Assembly (NCBI GenBank): GCA_022749755.1
Contig: CM040451.1
Span: 4,478,871-4,542,870, forward strand
Direction: 5' to 3'
DNA: 64,000 nucleotides
DNA from: Azadirachta indica
Lineage: Eukaryota > Streptophyta > Magnoliopsida > Sapindales > Meliaceae
Shown here: positions 25,501-37,629 of the stretch, one piece after another
Numbering within the stretch: position 1 is the stretch's first letter
How the letters are laid out: every line of letters starts with the position of its first letter
The notes under the pieces: model-generated
What the model saw: the letters and a program-made list of their open reading frames with translations, nothing else
Told to the model about the DNA's origin: nothing
Databases searched by the model: none
Position numbers and translations under genes: made by a program

Positions 25501-27100
25501 TTACCTCTAATTTATTGTTTTCTTAAGGAACCGAAAGTGATACATTCCCTAGGATGCTTGAACCCAAACATTGGGCAAACTATGTTGTGTACTAAACCAT
25601 CGTAGCCAAAAAAATTTGGTGACAAAAATGTAGAATAATTGTCTCTCATTTTCTCATGAGTCATGAAAATTTTCGTCAATATTCAAACACAATATTTTAT
25701 TCTTTCTTAATTTTTTAAAATTAATCCTAATTTTCTTCGATGTTACAATTTTATCCAGATAAGTTAGGAAATATTAAGAATTATTGAAGCCAATTAGCTG
25801 ACCTTTCCCCAAAAAAAAATTTATCATTTTTGTTAAATTGTTAAGCTTTGTTGTTGTAGTTAATGCAGGTAAAACCTTTAGATGGAATTTGTTCAATTAT
25901 TATGATATCATTAAATGAACTAAATTTTGAGATAAAGAGACAAAATTACACAAGTAGAGTCAATACCAAAAAAGTCTTTATCAAAATTCTTCAAAAAGAA
26001 AAGGTAGTTGCAAAATTGTAGAAGTTATTTTGTACTTGCAAATTTATTTTCTGAACAAGATTTGATGATGTTACAATGTATATTCCAAAGATTCTTTAAA
26101 CAAGAGATAATTAAATACTTATTCAAATTATGCATGATTTTTTTCTTTTCTTTTTTTTGTTTTTACAATAAGCAATATATTAATTGTGAATCGTACGTGT
26201 TATTGATGTAGCGCGGATATAGTTATAACATGTCAACATCTTGTCAACCGACAAATAATATGTTCTTTGGCACCAAAATCATTTATAATGGATGAGGTAA
26301 GTGTTAACAATAGTTTTTTATAATTCTTATAAGTAGAATATTTTAAATTTTAATTATTGTGAACGGTTTTGTACTAATCATATTTGACCTTTTTATTAAG
26401 AGATCATAAATTGTTTCATTGAGTACTTAAAAGAGAACAGAAAAATTAAAATATCAAAATGAATCTTGTAATTGCTATTTGACCACTCAATTCTGGGTAA
26501 GTTATAACGTTTATGTTGATTGGTTTTTCAATTAAATTTCTAGATGTATAACTTCTTAATTTATGGACTTCTTTTATTCTTTTAGTTTTGTAGCACATAG
26601 TAATAGAAAATGTATCTTTTAAAGGATACATCTAAAGTTATAGATTTTATTAAAAAAACATGAAATTAGGGATATTTACATGAAAGAATTAAAAATATGT
26701 GAGAAAGTATGCAACAATTAAATATTTTTATTATACTATTTATTGAATTAAAAGTCCTTTACTTAATTATTTGTTATATTTTGAGTTTAATAGTGCAAAT
26801 TTTGAAAATTACGTACCAATTACATAGGTATATGTTCCTTTACATGATCAATTTGCACAACACTAATACCTAGTGGTATTAATTATAAGAAACAAAATTA
26901 TTGAAATTTGAGATCCTCTACCAAATAGTAAATGAAAATGGAATCAAGAGAAAATAGTTCATAAAATTGTAAGTTAAAATTTTCGTTTATTATTATTATG
27001 GTAATCTATTATAATTTATTGTCAATTTGATTAAAAACTATTACAATTGGTCATATTGGATATAGTTTTATATAATGATGAATTCAAAAAATTGTCAACT
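25501..27100. other. AT-rich DNA, possible left part of the decayed Mutator/Ulp1 element
   Basis: No intact gene. A 67-codon plus-strand frame at 26008-26211 has no recognisable domain. The stretch lies immediately upstream of the Ulp1 fragment at 27122, so it may contain further diverged pieces of the same element. Confidence 0.35.
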
Positions 27101-27121
27101 AATTGATTTTTGGCTGATTTT

Positions 27122-27224
27122 CACATTTCTTGTGCAAATAATTTTCCAATTCAACCAAAGGGATATGATTGTGGCTTATATGTGATGAATACATGGAAAC
27201 ACCATGTGGATTTCTATTACTAAA
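27122..27224 (+). pseudogene. Ulp1-like cysteine protease (C48) fragment
   Basis: Translation in the frame starting near 27122 gives an uninterrupted stretch containing FPIQPKGYDCGLYVMNTW, then a stop. The Q-x(5)-DCG block is the hallmark of the C-terminal half of Ulp1/SENP-type peptidases; the Cys of DCG is the nucleophile in that family. The His and Asp parts of the active site were not located nearby, so this is a fragment. In plants such domains are commonly carried by Mutator-like and CACTA elements, and a Mutator transposase relic lies 350 bp downstream on the opposite strand. Confidence 0.55.
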
Positions 27225-27570
27225 TTATAAGGTAATAAGAATTAAGAATTTTGAGTATATATTGTCCATTTTTTTGTAAATTCCTTTTTTATGATTAATT
27301 ATGTTTTTGTATGATATAATTTAAAAGAAAAATGATCTGGCACTTTATCTTGTCAATGGAGATGCAAATAAATTGAGAAAGAGTATTATTCAAATGACAA
27401 AATCTTTCAAGAAGTGCCAAAGTATAGTTAGGCGCAAGTGAAAAAACCTAAAAATATGCGAAATACTCGAAGTGTAAATAGTTGTAAGTTTTAACAATTA
27501 TTTATATTTTGTTTTGTAAATTAGTTATTACATTCTTTACATACTATATGATTTGTTTCTTCTTTCAATT

Positions 27571-28700
27571 TTAAGCCTTTTCTATTTGCAGAACATTACC
27601 TTGACATTTTTTGTTTTTTGACTGAAACTTTGTCAAATAAACATGTATCTCCAATAGTACAACATTACTTAAAACAATTAAAGATGCTTTATTGCGAATT
27701 TCATCATGAGCCATTTCAAATATTTTTCTACTAAAATTAGATGCAGCATTCTTCTCCAAACTTTGGAGATGAGAAGTAATAACAGTTTCAGAATCCTTAT
27801 TTTCGAAATCATTCTTTAGATCTGTGTTCTGTAAACCAGATAGAGCCCGATCAATCTGTTGTACAAATTCAAATAGCTTCAGCTTCTTTTGTAAAAATTT
27901 ATTCATGTTTGCATTCATTCTTTCACATTATTGCTTATTATGCATGCGAGCAAAAAATTTACCTCTTAAGAATGTTTCTACCCATCTTTCTTGTTTTCAG
28001 TAAATTTTGTTAACCGGTATTATTTTGAAGACTAAGCCCTTCCATCATACACCTCAACAATTGATCAAACTCTTTAGGCGTATGCATAACATGCAATCAT
28101 TAACTATTGTCATGAATTTGGCATTATAGTTATTAGATTGTATATTTCTTTGTAAATGCCAAAAACACAAACAGAGTTAAGCCTTAGGAAGTACCTTCTT
28201 TATTGCTTTTTGCATTGCATTATCCCTATCGGTGATCACAAAAACATGTTTCTTATTATTTATGCCATAAAAAACGTTTCAAGCACCTACGTGTATGTTT
28301 CAATTGTCTCATTTGCAAGAAGTGCACAACTAAAGAATGTTGTTGCATAATCATTTTTGACACCTAATAAAATGATTAAAGGTTTACCATACTCATTTGT
28401 CTTATAAGTACTATCAAAAGCTAATATGTCTCTTTAAAAAAAATCCAAATGAGCATTAAAATCTGCCCAAAACAAGTTTTAAATCCTATTATCCTTATTT
28501 ACAGTATAATTGCAAAAAAAATTTTGGATCTATATATGCATTTGCATTTAAGTATGTAAGTGCAAATTCTAAGCATTCAATGAATTATACAAATTAGTAA
28601 TGAATGCGACATTCTCGTAACCTTTAAATTGATTGACAAATAAATCCATAATTTGACTAATTTTAACATAAAAATTTTCATTGAAGAATCTCGAGGTTGA
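27571..28700 (-). pseudogene. FAR1-like Mutator (MULE) transposase, broken
   Basis: Minus-strand translation of about 28440-28170 gives DILAFDSTYKTNEYGKPLII, then FFSCALLANETIETYT and, after a frameshift, HVFVITDRDNAMQKAIKKVL, then FWHLQRN. These are the core motifs of the MULE transposase domain found in FAR1/FHY3-related proteins (DxTYxTN, CALLxxET, TDxxxAMxxAI, CLWHLxRN). In-frame stops follow WADFNAHLDFF and YT, another falls before LCLCFWHL, and the frame changes at least once. A helical 115-codon stretch (27918-27571) may be the C-terminal region of the same protein. It cannot encode an active transposase. Confidence 0.75.
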
Positions 28701-30400
28701 TCACATTTTTTCACTAATTAATGAGAATGAAGAAATTGTATCTCATGAACAACTTCCAACTCAGAGGAGTAATCAGGAACAAACTCTTTAGCAATCCAAA
28801 TGCCTAATTGTTGTCAAAATTAACCTTGAATGTAGCTGGACAAATAACTCTTGTCAAAGCCCTTGGTTTGTGGACTCTATATATTCTTTCAATATATGTT
28901 TTAACTCACTAACCTTTTTTCAAGCAGATTCAATATCTCAAAATATTAAATCATTATCATTTCATTTAACATCATCTTTGTGAATGCTAAAATCCATTAC
29001 TTTTAAGTATGTCGTATAAAATTTGTTGCATCTTTAACACTTTGAAAATGCTTTTTGATTACATTTTCAATAGTTAGTTGGCACATGCTTATATTATTAT
29101 TACCAATAGAGTTGAAAGCAACCTACATACTTTGTTCCATTTTTGCTATTGCTATGGATGGAATTGTATTATGGGAAATAGAAATTTCCAACTCCTCATC
29201 ATTTTAATTTTTACTAGTACCTACTAATACAAATGAATTATATTAAAATTACCTCTATTATTATAAAATATCAAAACTATAAGAAATTGCGTAATGATAG
29301 AAAAAACTTTTTTTTAATTAAAAAACATGTCCACATATATATTTTTTAAAATATATCATATGATCTTACAAAATTCTCAGTTAAAAATTTTTTTGACATT
29401 ATAGTTATTTTTCAAAGTAATATTATTGAATCAATAACCGAATAATTCTTTAAAGCAATGAATTCAAAAAATTACTTGGAATAATTAATGAGCATAAATA
29501 TGCCAAATAATAAACAAAATACTACAAGCAAAGATGTAGTTTTTTGAAATTAAATAATAGAATGGCATGATGCCTCATATTCTTCATTTAGTTTCTATAA
29601 AAGAACAGATCAGACATGTACACACACACCAACTTTCAACTTTTGTAATATTTATTAGTCCCTATCCAATCATTGCATATTTTTTGAATTATTGTATAAG
29701 AAAAACCACTATTGGTTCGCAACGTAAAACAACTTATTTCTTTTTAGAAGTAAAATAATAAAATTACTTATACTTTTTCTTTTATTTATAATGTCCAATT
29801 TTTTTTTACCTACAAAAAATAAGAGTAAAATGTTTAAATAAAAATTTAAATTAGTTAATGAACATTAATTTTAGGCTTGGGCAAAATGGTTGTTGGCTCT
29901 CATTCCTTATTATGAAACTTTCTATTTATATTTACAAATGAGTAACTAGGATTGCACCTCTCTTTAAACCTTCAAAAGATTGAGATTACTTATTTGGAAT
30001 TATTTACAAGAAACTCAAAAAATAACTACCTAACACCTTTCTAAAATTTGGACCTATTACAACAAGGGTTGTTGTGTGCTTATTTTAAACTTTCTTGACA
30101 AACTGTGCACTTCTTCTCTCATTTTATGTTATTTATAGGTTGGCCCAAAAGGTGCTTAACTTATTGCCCCTATAGATGTTTTAACAAACACATCTATAGT
30201 TGTTATAATAGAAACCGAACATGTTTAAGACATCTTATCAAGTCGAGATAAGGTATCTTAAACACCTAAAATTAAACATGTTCCTCTTATCTCTATACCA
30301 ACCCCTTATGAGTTGACTGATAGGCTTTGAACTAGTACGGTAATAGCATTACTATTACAAAATCATTTTTTTCGAACTCTAACTTTATGCAGTCCTTGTT
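28701..30400. other. AT-rich DNA between the MULE relic and the gypsy relic
   Basis: May include the diverged N-terminal part of the FAR1-like element (to about 29200) and the 3' end of the minus-strand gypsy element. No domain or terminal repeat can be named with confidence. Confidence 0.35.
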
Positions 30401-30779
30401 CGCTTACTTATTTATTTTTTTGGATGCTTTATCCAAGTAAACTTTCATGATATCAAGTTACTCTTGCCAACATTTTGCCTATTTGTATGTTGAGGGGTTA
30501 AGATCTACATCGCCTTTCACCATATCTTATAATGAGTAGAGTTATCAATCCTTACTATCTTAAATAAGTTGTATTATGTGGCTTTACTTTGCTGTAGGTT
30601 GCTAGAGAGCTAAACTCCATCCAACAACTTTATCCAATCACTCTAATCAGCACTTACAAATTACCTCGATTATAGCTCCAAAAATACATTCACCCTCTTA
30701 ATTTGCCCATCAATTTGGTAGTGAAAGCTTGTTGAAAAGTGAAGATTTGATTTTATAAGTTTGAACTCACACTAAAATC

Positions 30780-31236
30780 TCTGTGAAGCGTGAATCCTTG
30801 TCACTGATAATATTTTGAGAAAGACCTTAATATTTCACAAAATATTTGAAGAATAGGGACACAACGTCCTTGGCAATCTAATCTCATGAAGCTGAATGAA
30901 GGTTGCATACTTGGATAGCTGATCGACCATAACGAGGATATATTCACATCCCTCAAATATTGATAATGCGAAAATGAAATCCCTAGTAACAAATTTTCAC
31001 GGATGTTTTGAAATTAGCACAAATTGAAGTAAACTAGTAGGTTATTTTTGCTAGACTTTTTCTTGTTGGCATATAAGACAAACACTCACATATGCCTCCA
31101 CATCATCTTTTATGCGCGGTTGTGGTAAGTGTTTTTCAACAAAACCATAGTTACAATGAATACTCAAATGTCTAACCCATTTTGAGTCATTGCATTTCTT
31201 CATCAATTCACGCCTTAAATTTCCCCACTTCAGCAT
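30780..31236 (-). pseudogene. Ty3/gypsy integrase remnant
   Basis: The minus strand at 31236-31051 gives a zinc-binding HHCC-type segment (HLSIHCNYG, then VSVCLICQQEK). About 31000-30860 reads DFIFALSIFEGCEYILVMVD and LSKYATFIQL, matching the integrase core consensus with its first catalytic Asp region. Stops and a frameshift break the reading, so the protein is dead. Confidence 0.7.
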
Positions 31237-31929
31237 ATAGAGGTGATTACCAATGGTGTAGAGAATGTCTTTTGTCTAAAACTTCCTTGTCTTGGCTTCT
31301 TGGACAAGTTCTATAATGTTCTTGGCCAATAGGTCATAGATTAAGCCTTCTTTGACATGATCCAACCTTTTACACTTCGATCCACTAATGGATGAAAATT
31401 TACCCTTCTAAGTCAATGCATTTGCTACAATATTGGCTCGTCCCGACTTATATTCTATGAAATAATTGAACTCCACCAAGAAGTCTTTTCATTAGGCTTG
31501 CATAAGGTAGAGTTTCTTCTGATTTTAGAATTAACTCATTCCCACAATGTCGGTTTTTATCACAAACTGTCCCTTAAGCAAGTAATGTCATCATACTCAT
31601 AAGCAATAGATGATCACTATCATCGACTTAGTATGCACAGGGTACTATTGCTCCTTGTCATTGAGCTTGCGACTCCCATAAGCAATGAAGTGAACAACCT
31701 ACATCAAAATACCCTAAGTAACATAATATAATACATCTGTATACATCTCAAACATTTTGGAATAGTCTAGTAACACCAAAATCGACTTTTCTATCACAAC
31801 TTACTTAACGTCTTTAAATGCTCTTTAGCATTTGACGTCTATTCGTATACCTCTTTCTTCTTAAGCAAATTTGTCAATGGTTTTGCTCTCTTCAAATACC
31901 CCTAAATAAAGTATTAGTAGTAGTTTATA

Positions 31930-32450
31930 AGGCTTAAGAATGTTCATAATTCGGTGATAGAGGTAAGAAGCCTCTATTATTAGATGACATATGCTTAATC
32001 GTATCTATATATATTTTCCTATAGATTATCTTGTGCCCTAAAAATATCAGCTCTTGTTGTGTGAACGAACACTTTTTCTGCTTCACATATAACTTATTTT
32101 CTCGCAAAACTTGCAAATAAGCTTCAAATATTTCGCATACTCTTTAAGGCTCTTACTATAAACCACAACATCATCCAAACAAACCACCACAAATTTATCA
32201 AGGAATGGGTGAAATATCATGTTCATGAGAGTGTATAAAGTTGTCATTACATTGGTAAGGTCAAATGACATAACTAGAAACTTATACAACTCGTAGTGTG
32301 TCACGTTAGTTGTCTTCAACTTATTTCCTTCCATAATGCGTACTTGCCAATATTTGAACCTTAAATCCAACTTGAAAAATTACATAGCATGCCTAAGCCA
32401 ACCAAACAAGTCATCTACAGGAGGAATAGGGTAATGATTCTTAATCATCA
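31930..32450 (-). pseudogene. Ty3/gypsy reverse transcriptase remnant
   Basis: The minus-strand frame at 32370-32083 includes DLRFKYWQVRI and VVVCLDDVVVYSKS, the latter at residues 61-74. This is the RT catalytic box with YLDD altered to CLDD. The next frame (32116-31934) continues with LRENKLYVKQKKCSF and FLGHKI, the usual downstream RT blocks. A frameshift separates the two pieces. Confidence 0.8.
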
Positions 32451-33599
32451 CCTTGTTCAGTGCCTAATGGTCGATGCACATCCACAAACTCTCATCATAC
32501 TTCTAGTGAAACAACATTAAACATCAAATAGTACTTTAAGGGTCTCACGAATCTAACATATAACAGTTATATTAACTGTTTTCAAAGCTCTTAAAGTTTT
32601 AGTGGAGCTATATAATAAGGATATATTGTTGGCACCTTGATATTAGGCTTAAATTCTATGACATAGTCCACTTCACCATTTGGTACAAATCTCTTAGGCA
32701 ATTTCATTTGCATCACATCATTGAATTCTTTTAGAATACTTTGGACTTCCTTTGGGACGTTGTCACTCGAAGGTAGAGCATATTTTTCTTGAGCATGGTC
32801 AAGGGAGTCTCATTCCCTTTCTTGACCCATTTAGCAACTTATAAGTTAACATTACCTTGGTACTAACATAAATCTACTCAATCGACACTTTGTAAAACAT
32901 CCCTGCATCCTTAAATTCCATGCATCTGTTAGCTATAAATGTAAAGAGTAATACTCAGTCAATAAATTCATTACCCACTACAAGTTGAAAATCACTCATT
33001 GGCATGAGGTTCAAGTCTACCTTACCTTGCCTTGTCATGTCTTCATTTTGATAGAAATGTTATGAGCAACCTTGAGAATTGGACAAGTTTAACCCATCCT
33101 AACTCTTGGGTGTGTGCTAAACCTAACTGTATTGCTAAATTTTCTACATCCAAACACTAGTTAACATCATAATCATAAAGGCTTTAAAGCTTACCTTATT
33201 TATGCTAACGTTGACGTATTTCAACGTCTTCCCAGCCTTTATCTGTCTAAGCATCCTTCGTATTATCATAAGAGCTAAAGATGACATTAAATTTGCTCCT
33301 TTGTAGAGACTCATTTATATGATATGCTCCGTTATATAGATAGCTTGTCCATTTTTATTTGTCGTACAACTTAACGTACTACCCCTTGTTGCCATCTCGT
33401 CACCCATGATCTTTCACTGGCTTCCACATATAATGTTGGGGTTTTATTTTGTAAGGTTTTTCTCCCCCACTTTTCTTATGATTATATTTGCTAGCTTTCT
33501 TGTTTTGATCTTGTCTACAGGGCTCATGGCCATACTCAATTAAGACTCAGCTGCTATAATTACTGAAGCAAGGTCTTTTACATTCTTTTGCTTAAACTC

Positions 33600-33821
33600 T
33601 TACTCCGTCCACGATTGTAACCCATTAAGAAAAAACAATAGCTGACTCTTACTGGGCATGTCGAAGATCTTGAATATTAGGGAGTTGGACTTCCAAATAT
33701 ACTTTTTGATTAACTTTTGTAGTATTAGCCTATGAAGTTTCCACCTCTTCAACATTCTCAGGGTAAAATTGTTTCTCGAACTCCTTGAATGCATCTTAAA
33801 TGTTAATGTGATATAAACCAT
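33600..33821 (-). pseudogene. Ty3/gypsy gag remnant
   Basis: Minus-strand sequence with frameshifted gag-type text (for example KQFYPENVEEVE-like and LPNIQDLRHAQ-like runs across frames), upstream of the RT remnant in element orientation. Assignment rests mainly on position and residue pattern. Confidence 0.35.
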
Positions 33822-34140
33822 TCTTTATCTGCATATGTTGGTGTCTCTAAAGTAGCACCACATCAATATCAAAATCAAGAGTTATGTTACCTATTATAAG
33901 CTTATCATCATGCAACTAAGTAGAATTGAAATGACGCTTTATCATCCATAAAAAATTCTTGAATTCCTTTGCGTCCCGCTTATCTCAAAACCTTTGTGGA
34001 TTCGAAACTCTAACCTTTAGTGTACTTATACGAGCAGAGTTGTGCAACCATGCATATAATAGGGAGAACTTTCACATAAGTTTGGAGGGACTCAAGAGCA
34101 GTATTTACATAATCCATTAAACTTTCCAAGTGGACCAAAT

Positions 34141-34920
34141 TATAAGAGATTGGTTGAATACATGACAAGAGCTCAAATTAGAAGAATCAAATAATCTTAC
34201 GCTACTAATTCCTAATGTCACATGGATAATTTGTGCTTTTGAAGATTTCTTATTTTACATGGAATTAGTTTCCTAATTTGTTTAGGATTATTATTTTTTT
34301 GTTATTTAGATTAGTATTATAGTTTTTCTCTTTAATTTAAGATTTCTATTCGTACTTAAATTAGGATTTCTATTCCTACTTAATTTTGGAATTTCTATTT
34401 TATTTAGAATTTATATTAACCTATTTATATGGAGATAACATTATGTTAGAATTCAATAAGCTGGAATTTCTATTTTTCTCAGATATTGTTTTCAATGAGC
34501 AATAAATTATTTTTTTAGTTCTTTTAAGAACTTATGAACTTATCAAAAATTATATTCTTGTTGTATTCAATAACTAAACTTATCACCTTAATTCTTGAGT
34601 GATTCTTGAGATTCTTAGTGTAGCGTCTTTAAACAACCATAATTCTTGATTCTTATTTTGATAAATAATAGGTCAAGACTCAACCAACTTGTGTCTTGAA
34701 AATCTTGAGATTCCATATCACATTTGGTGTTGTTTTTGTCACATCATTGACAAGGTTTATTATCACATTAGTTTCGAGTTTTGTCACATTATTGGTAAAA
34801 TTCAATATCGCATTTGGTATTAGGTTTTGTAATGTTGTTGGCAAGGTTTACATCTTGTACTTACTTATAGTGGAACCTGAACTGATAGTAGTTTTATATA
34901 TAGTAAGGTCTTAACGTACC
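34141..34920 (+). mobile_element. Plus-strand 3' end of another gypsy element, inserted in the minus-strand one
   Basis: At about 34160-34185 the plus strand reads EYMTRAQIRRIK and then stops, resembling the MTRARAKKIK motif found near the polyprotein end of many plant gypsy elements. It is followed by AT-rich, LTR-like sequence with a TATTTATATGG box near 34424. Orientation is opposite to the surrounding gypsy relic, so it is best explained as nested insertion or rearrangement. Confidence 0.35.
34716..34850 (+). repeat. Three tandem 45-bp units
   Basis: Units start at 34716, 34761 and 34806, each shaped like TATCACATTnGnnT...TTTTGTCACATTnTTGnnAA(G)nTT. The 45-bp period equals 15 codons, and the plus-strand frame across it shows a 15-residue hydrophobic period (FHITFGVVFVTSLTR and relatives). 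Lies inside the transposon-derived segment. Confidence 0.7.
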
Positions 34921-35389
34921 TTTGCTCAACTTCACCTTTACAAAATTTATTTGTACCAACACCATTTCTTTCAATTTCTCTATGGCCTACTTTATGGAAT
35001 CAACAAATATATCAAAGTTTTGTTGGAGTCTACCTTAGACATGGTTAGTACCATCATCATCAGTTTCATACTTCTTTACTTGGTTATCAAGGATGTTGAG
35101 ATGCTCATTATATTGCCTAAGAAAAGGTTGGCAGGACACTCATATATATTGCCCAAGGAAAGCTCAAGTTTGGCCATTCTGGCTTTTAATGAGCTCACCA
35201 TCTCCTTGTACACAACTTTCTCTTTAGACGTTTTCTTCAAGTTGTAGGCATGCTCGTGCTCTTCTTGCACAACCTCAATAATATTGTTAATTTCAACATC
35301 TTTGGCTGTCATGATCGAACTCCTACAATTAAATTTTAACAACTAAGCATCCACAAAGTTGTAAAGAACACTTCCTACACAAATCCTTA

Positions 35390-35400
35390 CTCTGATACCA
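35390..35400 (-). other. Retrotransposon primer-binding site (initiator Met-tRNA type)
   Basis: Minus-strand TGGTATCAGAG, the standard plant LTR-retrotransposon primer-binding site complementary to initiator Met tRNA. It is separated by 3 bp from a TGTGACA (plus strand TGTCACA, from 35404) that would be the end of the 5' LTR. Confidence 0.8.
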
Positions 35401-35403
35401 TAT

Positions 35404-36415
35404 TGTCACAAAATTACAATGGCAGTTTGTCACCGTGCAGCACTTAGTTTGGTTGGCAATGGTCCCTCACTAAGTAAGCATTTTGAAAATGTTGACCATG
35501 TATAAGTAAATGCTATAAAGTTATGGCGCCAATCCAAACTCATGAAAATGCAAAGAAAAGAGTAAGATATCCGAACTCAAGAAGATACAAACTTTTAACA
35601 AATATCATTAGCCATTCCAACACCAAGAGACTTAGAAAAATCACTATAAAATCAACACTACACTATAAAACTAACAATTCAAACTTTATAATATTTCTTC
35701 AATTGTCCATAACAAAAAACACCAATAAATTTCAAAATTTTCGTAACTTTTTAATGTTCCAAAATGGGATATTATAATATGCCTCCCTACTTTTTAAGAA
35801 AAGAATAAATAGCCCAAATTTTAAACTTTCCATAACTTTTCAAAGTTCCGAAATAGGATATTGTAATATACCTTAGATACCACCCCTCCCCTGAGTGTTG
35901 AGAAAATAGGAAGATATCCTCTTGTCACTCAAAGAATTTCGTCCTCGAAATTTCACAATTCATGTATTATGCAAAAATCAACATTTTTCAAAATCTCAGG
36001 GTCAGATATAAAAATTCATATAAAATAAAAAATTCAATATTTTCAAATGAAATAAAATTTTTCATGACCTATTTGATGTCTAGTTTTTCCAATTAAATCA
36101 GTTTTGCAAAATACACAATATAAAAATTTATAAAAATTTTTGTATCAAGCTATTATCTAAATTCTAAGTTTTGTAAAAGCTTCCTTTGTTAACAATGATT
36201 ATTTTGTACCAAATCCTTAACTAATTCCATTATAAAAATCATGCTTATAGGCCATAAATAATTCAAATTAGTATATCGTCAATATCTTCCTACCTTTATC
36301 ATACAAAATACCTATCCAAATCAAATCAATAACTTAAAACATAATAAAAGTTGAAGAGATAGATAGATTACCTTTAATCTTCTTAGTTTCTCCTTCAAAA
36401 CTCCAAATTCTCTTG

Positions 36416-36447
<32 letters not shown>

Positions 36448-36650
36448 AAAAATATAAAGAAGATGTTTCTCTTTCTAAAAACCTAAGAACATAGTGTATT
36501 TATAATTAGGGTAAACCTTGTATTTTTATCATTTTTGTTAATTATAACTAATATAGATTGTCCATCACTATGTACAATAATTAACCATATATTGATTACT
36601 TCCCTGAAAAAAATTGATTGTTAAAATGATTAATCATTGTTAAGAATAAG
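35404..36650 (-). mobile_element. Probable 5' LTR of the minus-strand gypsy element
   Basis: Sequence upstream (in element orientation) of the primer-binding site. Its inner border is TGTCACA at 35404 on the plus strand. A possible TATA-like minus-strand ATTATAAATAC lies near 36500. The outer border is unresolved and no second LTR copy was found, so extent is approximate. Confidence 0.35.
36419..36447. repeat. (TC)n microsatellite
   Basis: About 14 dinucleotide units of TC, uninterrupted, in transposon-derived intergenic DNA. Confidence 0.9.
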
Positions 36651-37629
36651 AAAGGGCATATTCTATGGAGCTTTTAGTAGAAATAATATAGTTAAATAAT
36701 CAAAAATGGAAATAGGGAAGCCATGTGAAGAAATTGATTTCAAAGTGGATATTACGTTTCAGCTTCAATTCGACCCACAATCGACTCCACGAAAGATGTT
36801 CAAGGCCAAACTGAGACAAATAACGATTCACAGGAAATTCGACTTCTTTTTTTATGTGACTTCGGTTGAGTTCCAAAGCTACTATGAAAAAAGCAACGAC
36901 AAGGACAGAGAAGTTGATCGAAGGGACTGAAAGAATCTGGTGGTTATTGTTTGTTGGTGCAAGGACAAAAAGGCTGTTGTGATTTGTGAAGCAAGATTGA
37001 GAAGCTATTATGGCTAGGTTTTTCTATTTGGGAATAAAATAAATAAATGAAATTAATTTTTTATTACAACAATATATATGCAAATAAATGGGGCAAAGGT
37101 GGGGCCGAATATATAATCCCCGAACCTGCCCAATTTTCAAATAAATTGGATTTTTTTACTCCGAACTTGACCGTTTACTTGTTTTACGTATAAAATTAAT
37201 CCTCATACTTATTCCAAACGTAGTGAAGATCCACAAGTTTGGGGATTTTTATATCCTAATAGAATAGGGACCAAAAACAAGTATTTGAAACAAAAAAGGT
37301 AGACGAAAATGCAAATTTTTGAAGCCTGAAAAATGGACAAAATTGCAAGATTTTAAAACCTTGATAAATGGATGAAAAAAGGTAAAGTTTTCAAATCTTT
37401 CAAAAAAATTGGTTAATTTGAGTTAGCCCCAATCCAATACGATCCAACCCAGTCTAATAAGGTCCAACTCGATCCAGTTAAACTGAAAATAGTTAAAAAT
37501 TTGATCAACTATTTTGACCAAATCTGTTAATTATTTTTAAGAAAGAATGGTTGTATGGGTTTAGGTCTCAAATCAGTTAACCGTTCTAACAATACGGATC
37601 GACTAAATTTTTTAAAAATTCAATTTTTA
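36651..37629. other. Intergenic DNA, no gene supported
   Basis: A 74-codon plus-strand frame at 36706-36930 has no recognised domain. Around 37420-37620 there are repeated CCAACCCAGTC/CCAACTCGATCC-type motifs, reminiscent of MITE interiors, but no bounded element was established. Confidence 0.4.

Larger units (their letters stand above)
30401..35400 (-). mobile_element. Broken Ty3/gypsy retrotransposon, minus strand
   Basis: Domains occur in the gypsy order gag-RT-integrase when read on the minus strand: primer-binding site (35400-35390), leader/gag (35342-33600), reverse transcriptase (about 32450-31930), integrase (31236-about 30780). All carry multiple stops and frameshifts. Part of the gag region is interrupted by plus-strand transposon sequence (34141-34920). 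A matching 3' LTR was not recognised. The left boundary is approximate. Individual domains are listed separately. Confidence 0.7.

Noticed and set aside
36706..36930. 74-codon plus-strand frame as a gene
   Set aside because: No domain, no splice or promoter context, and set among transposon remnants.
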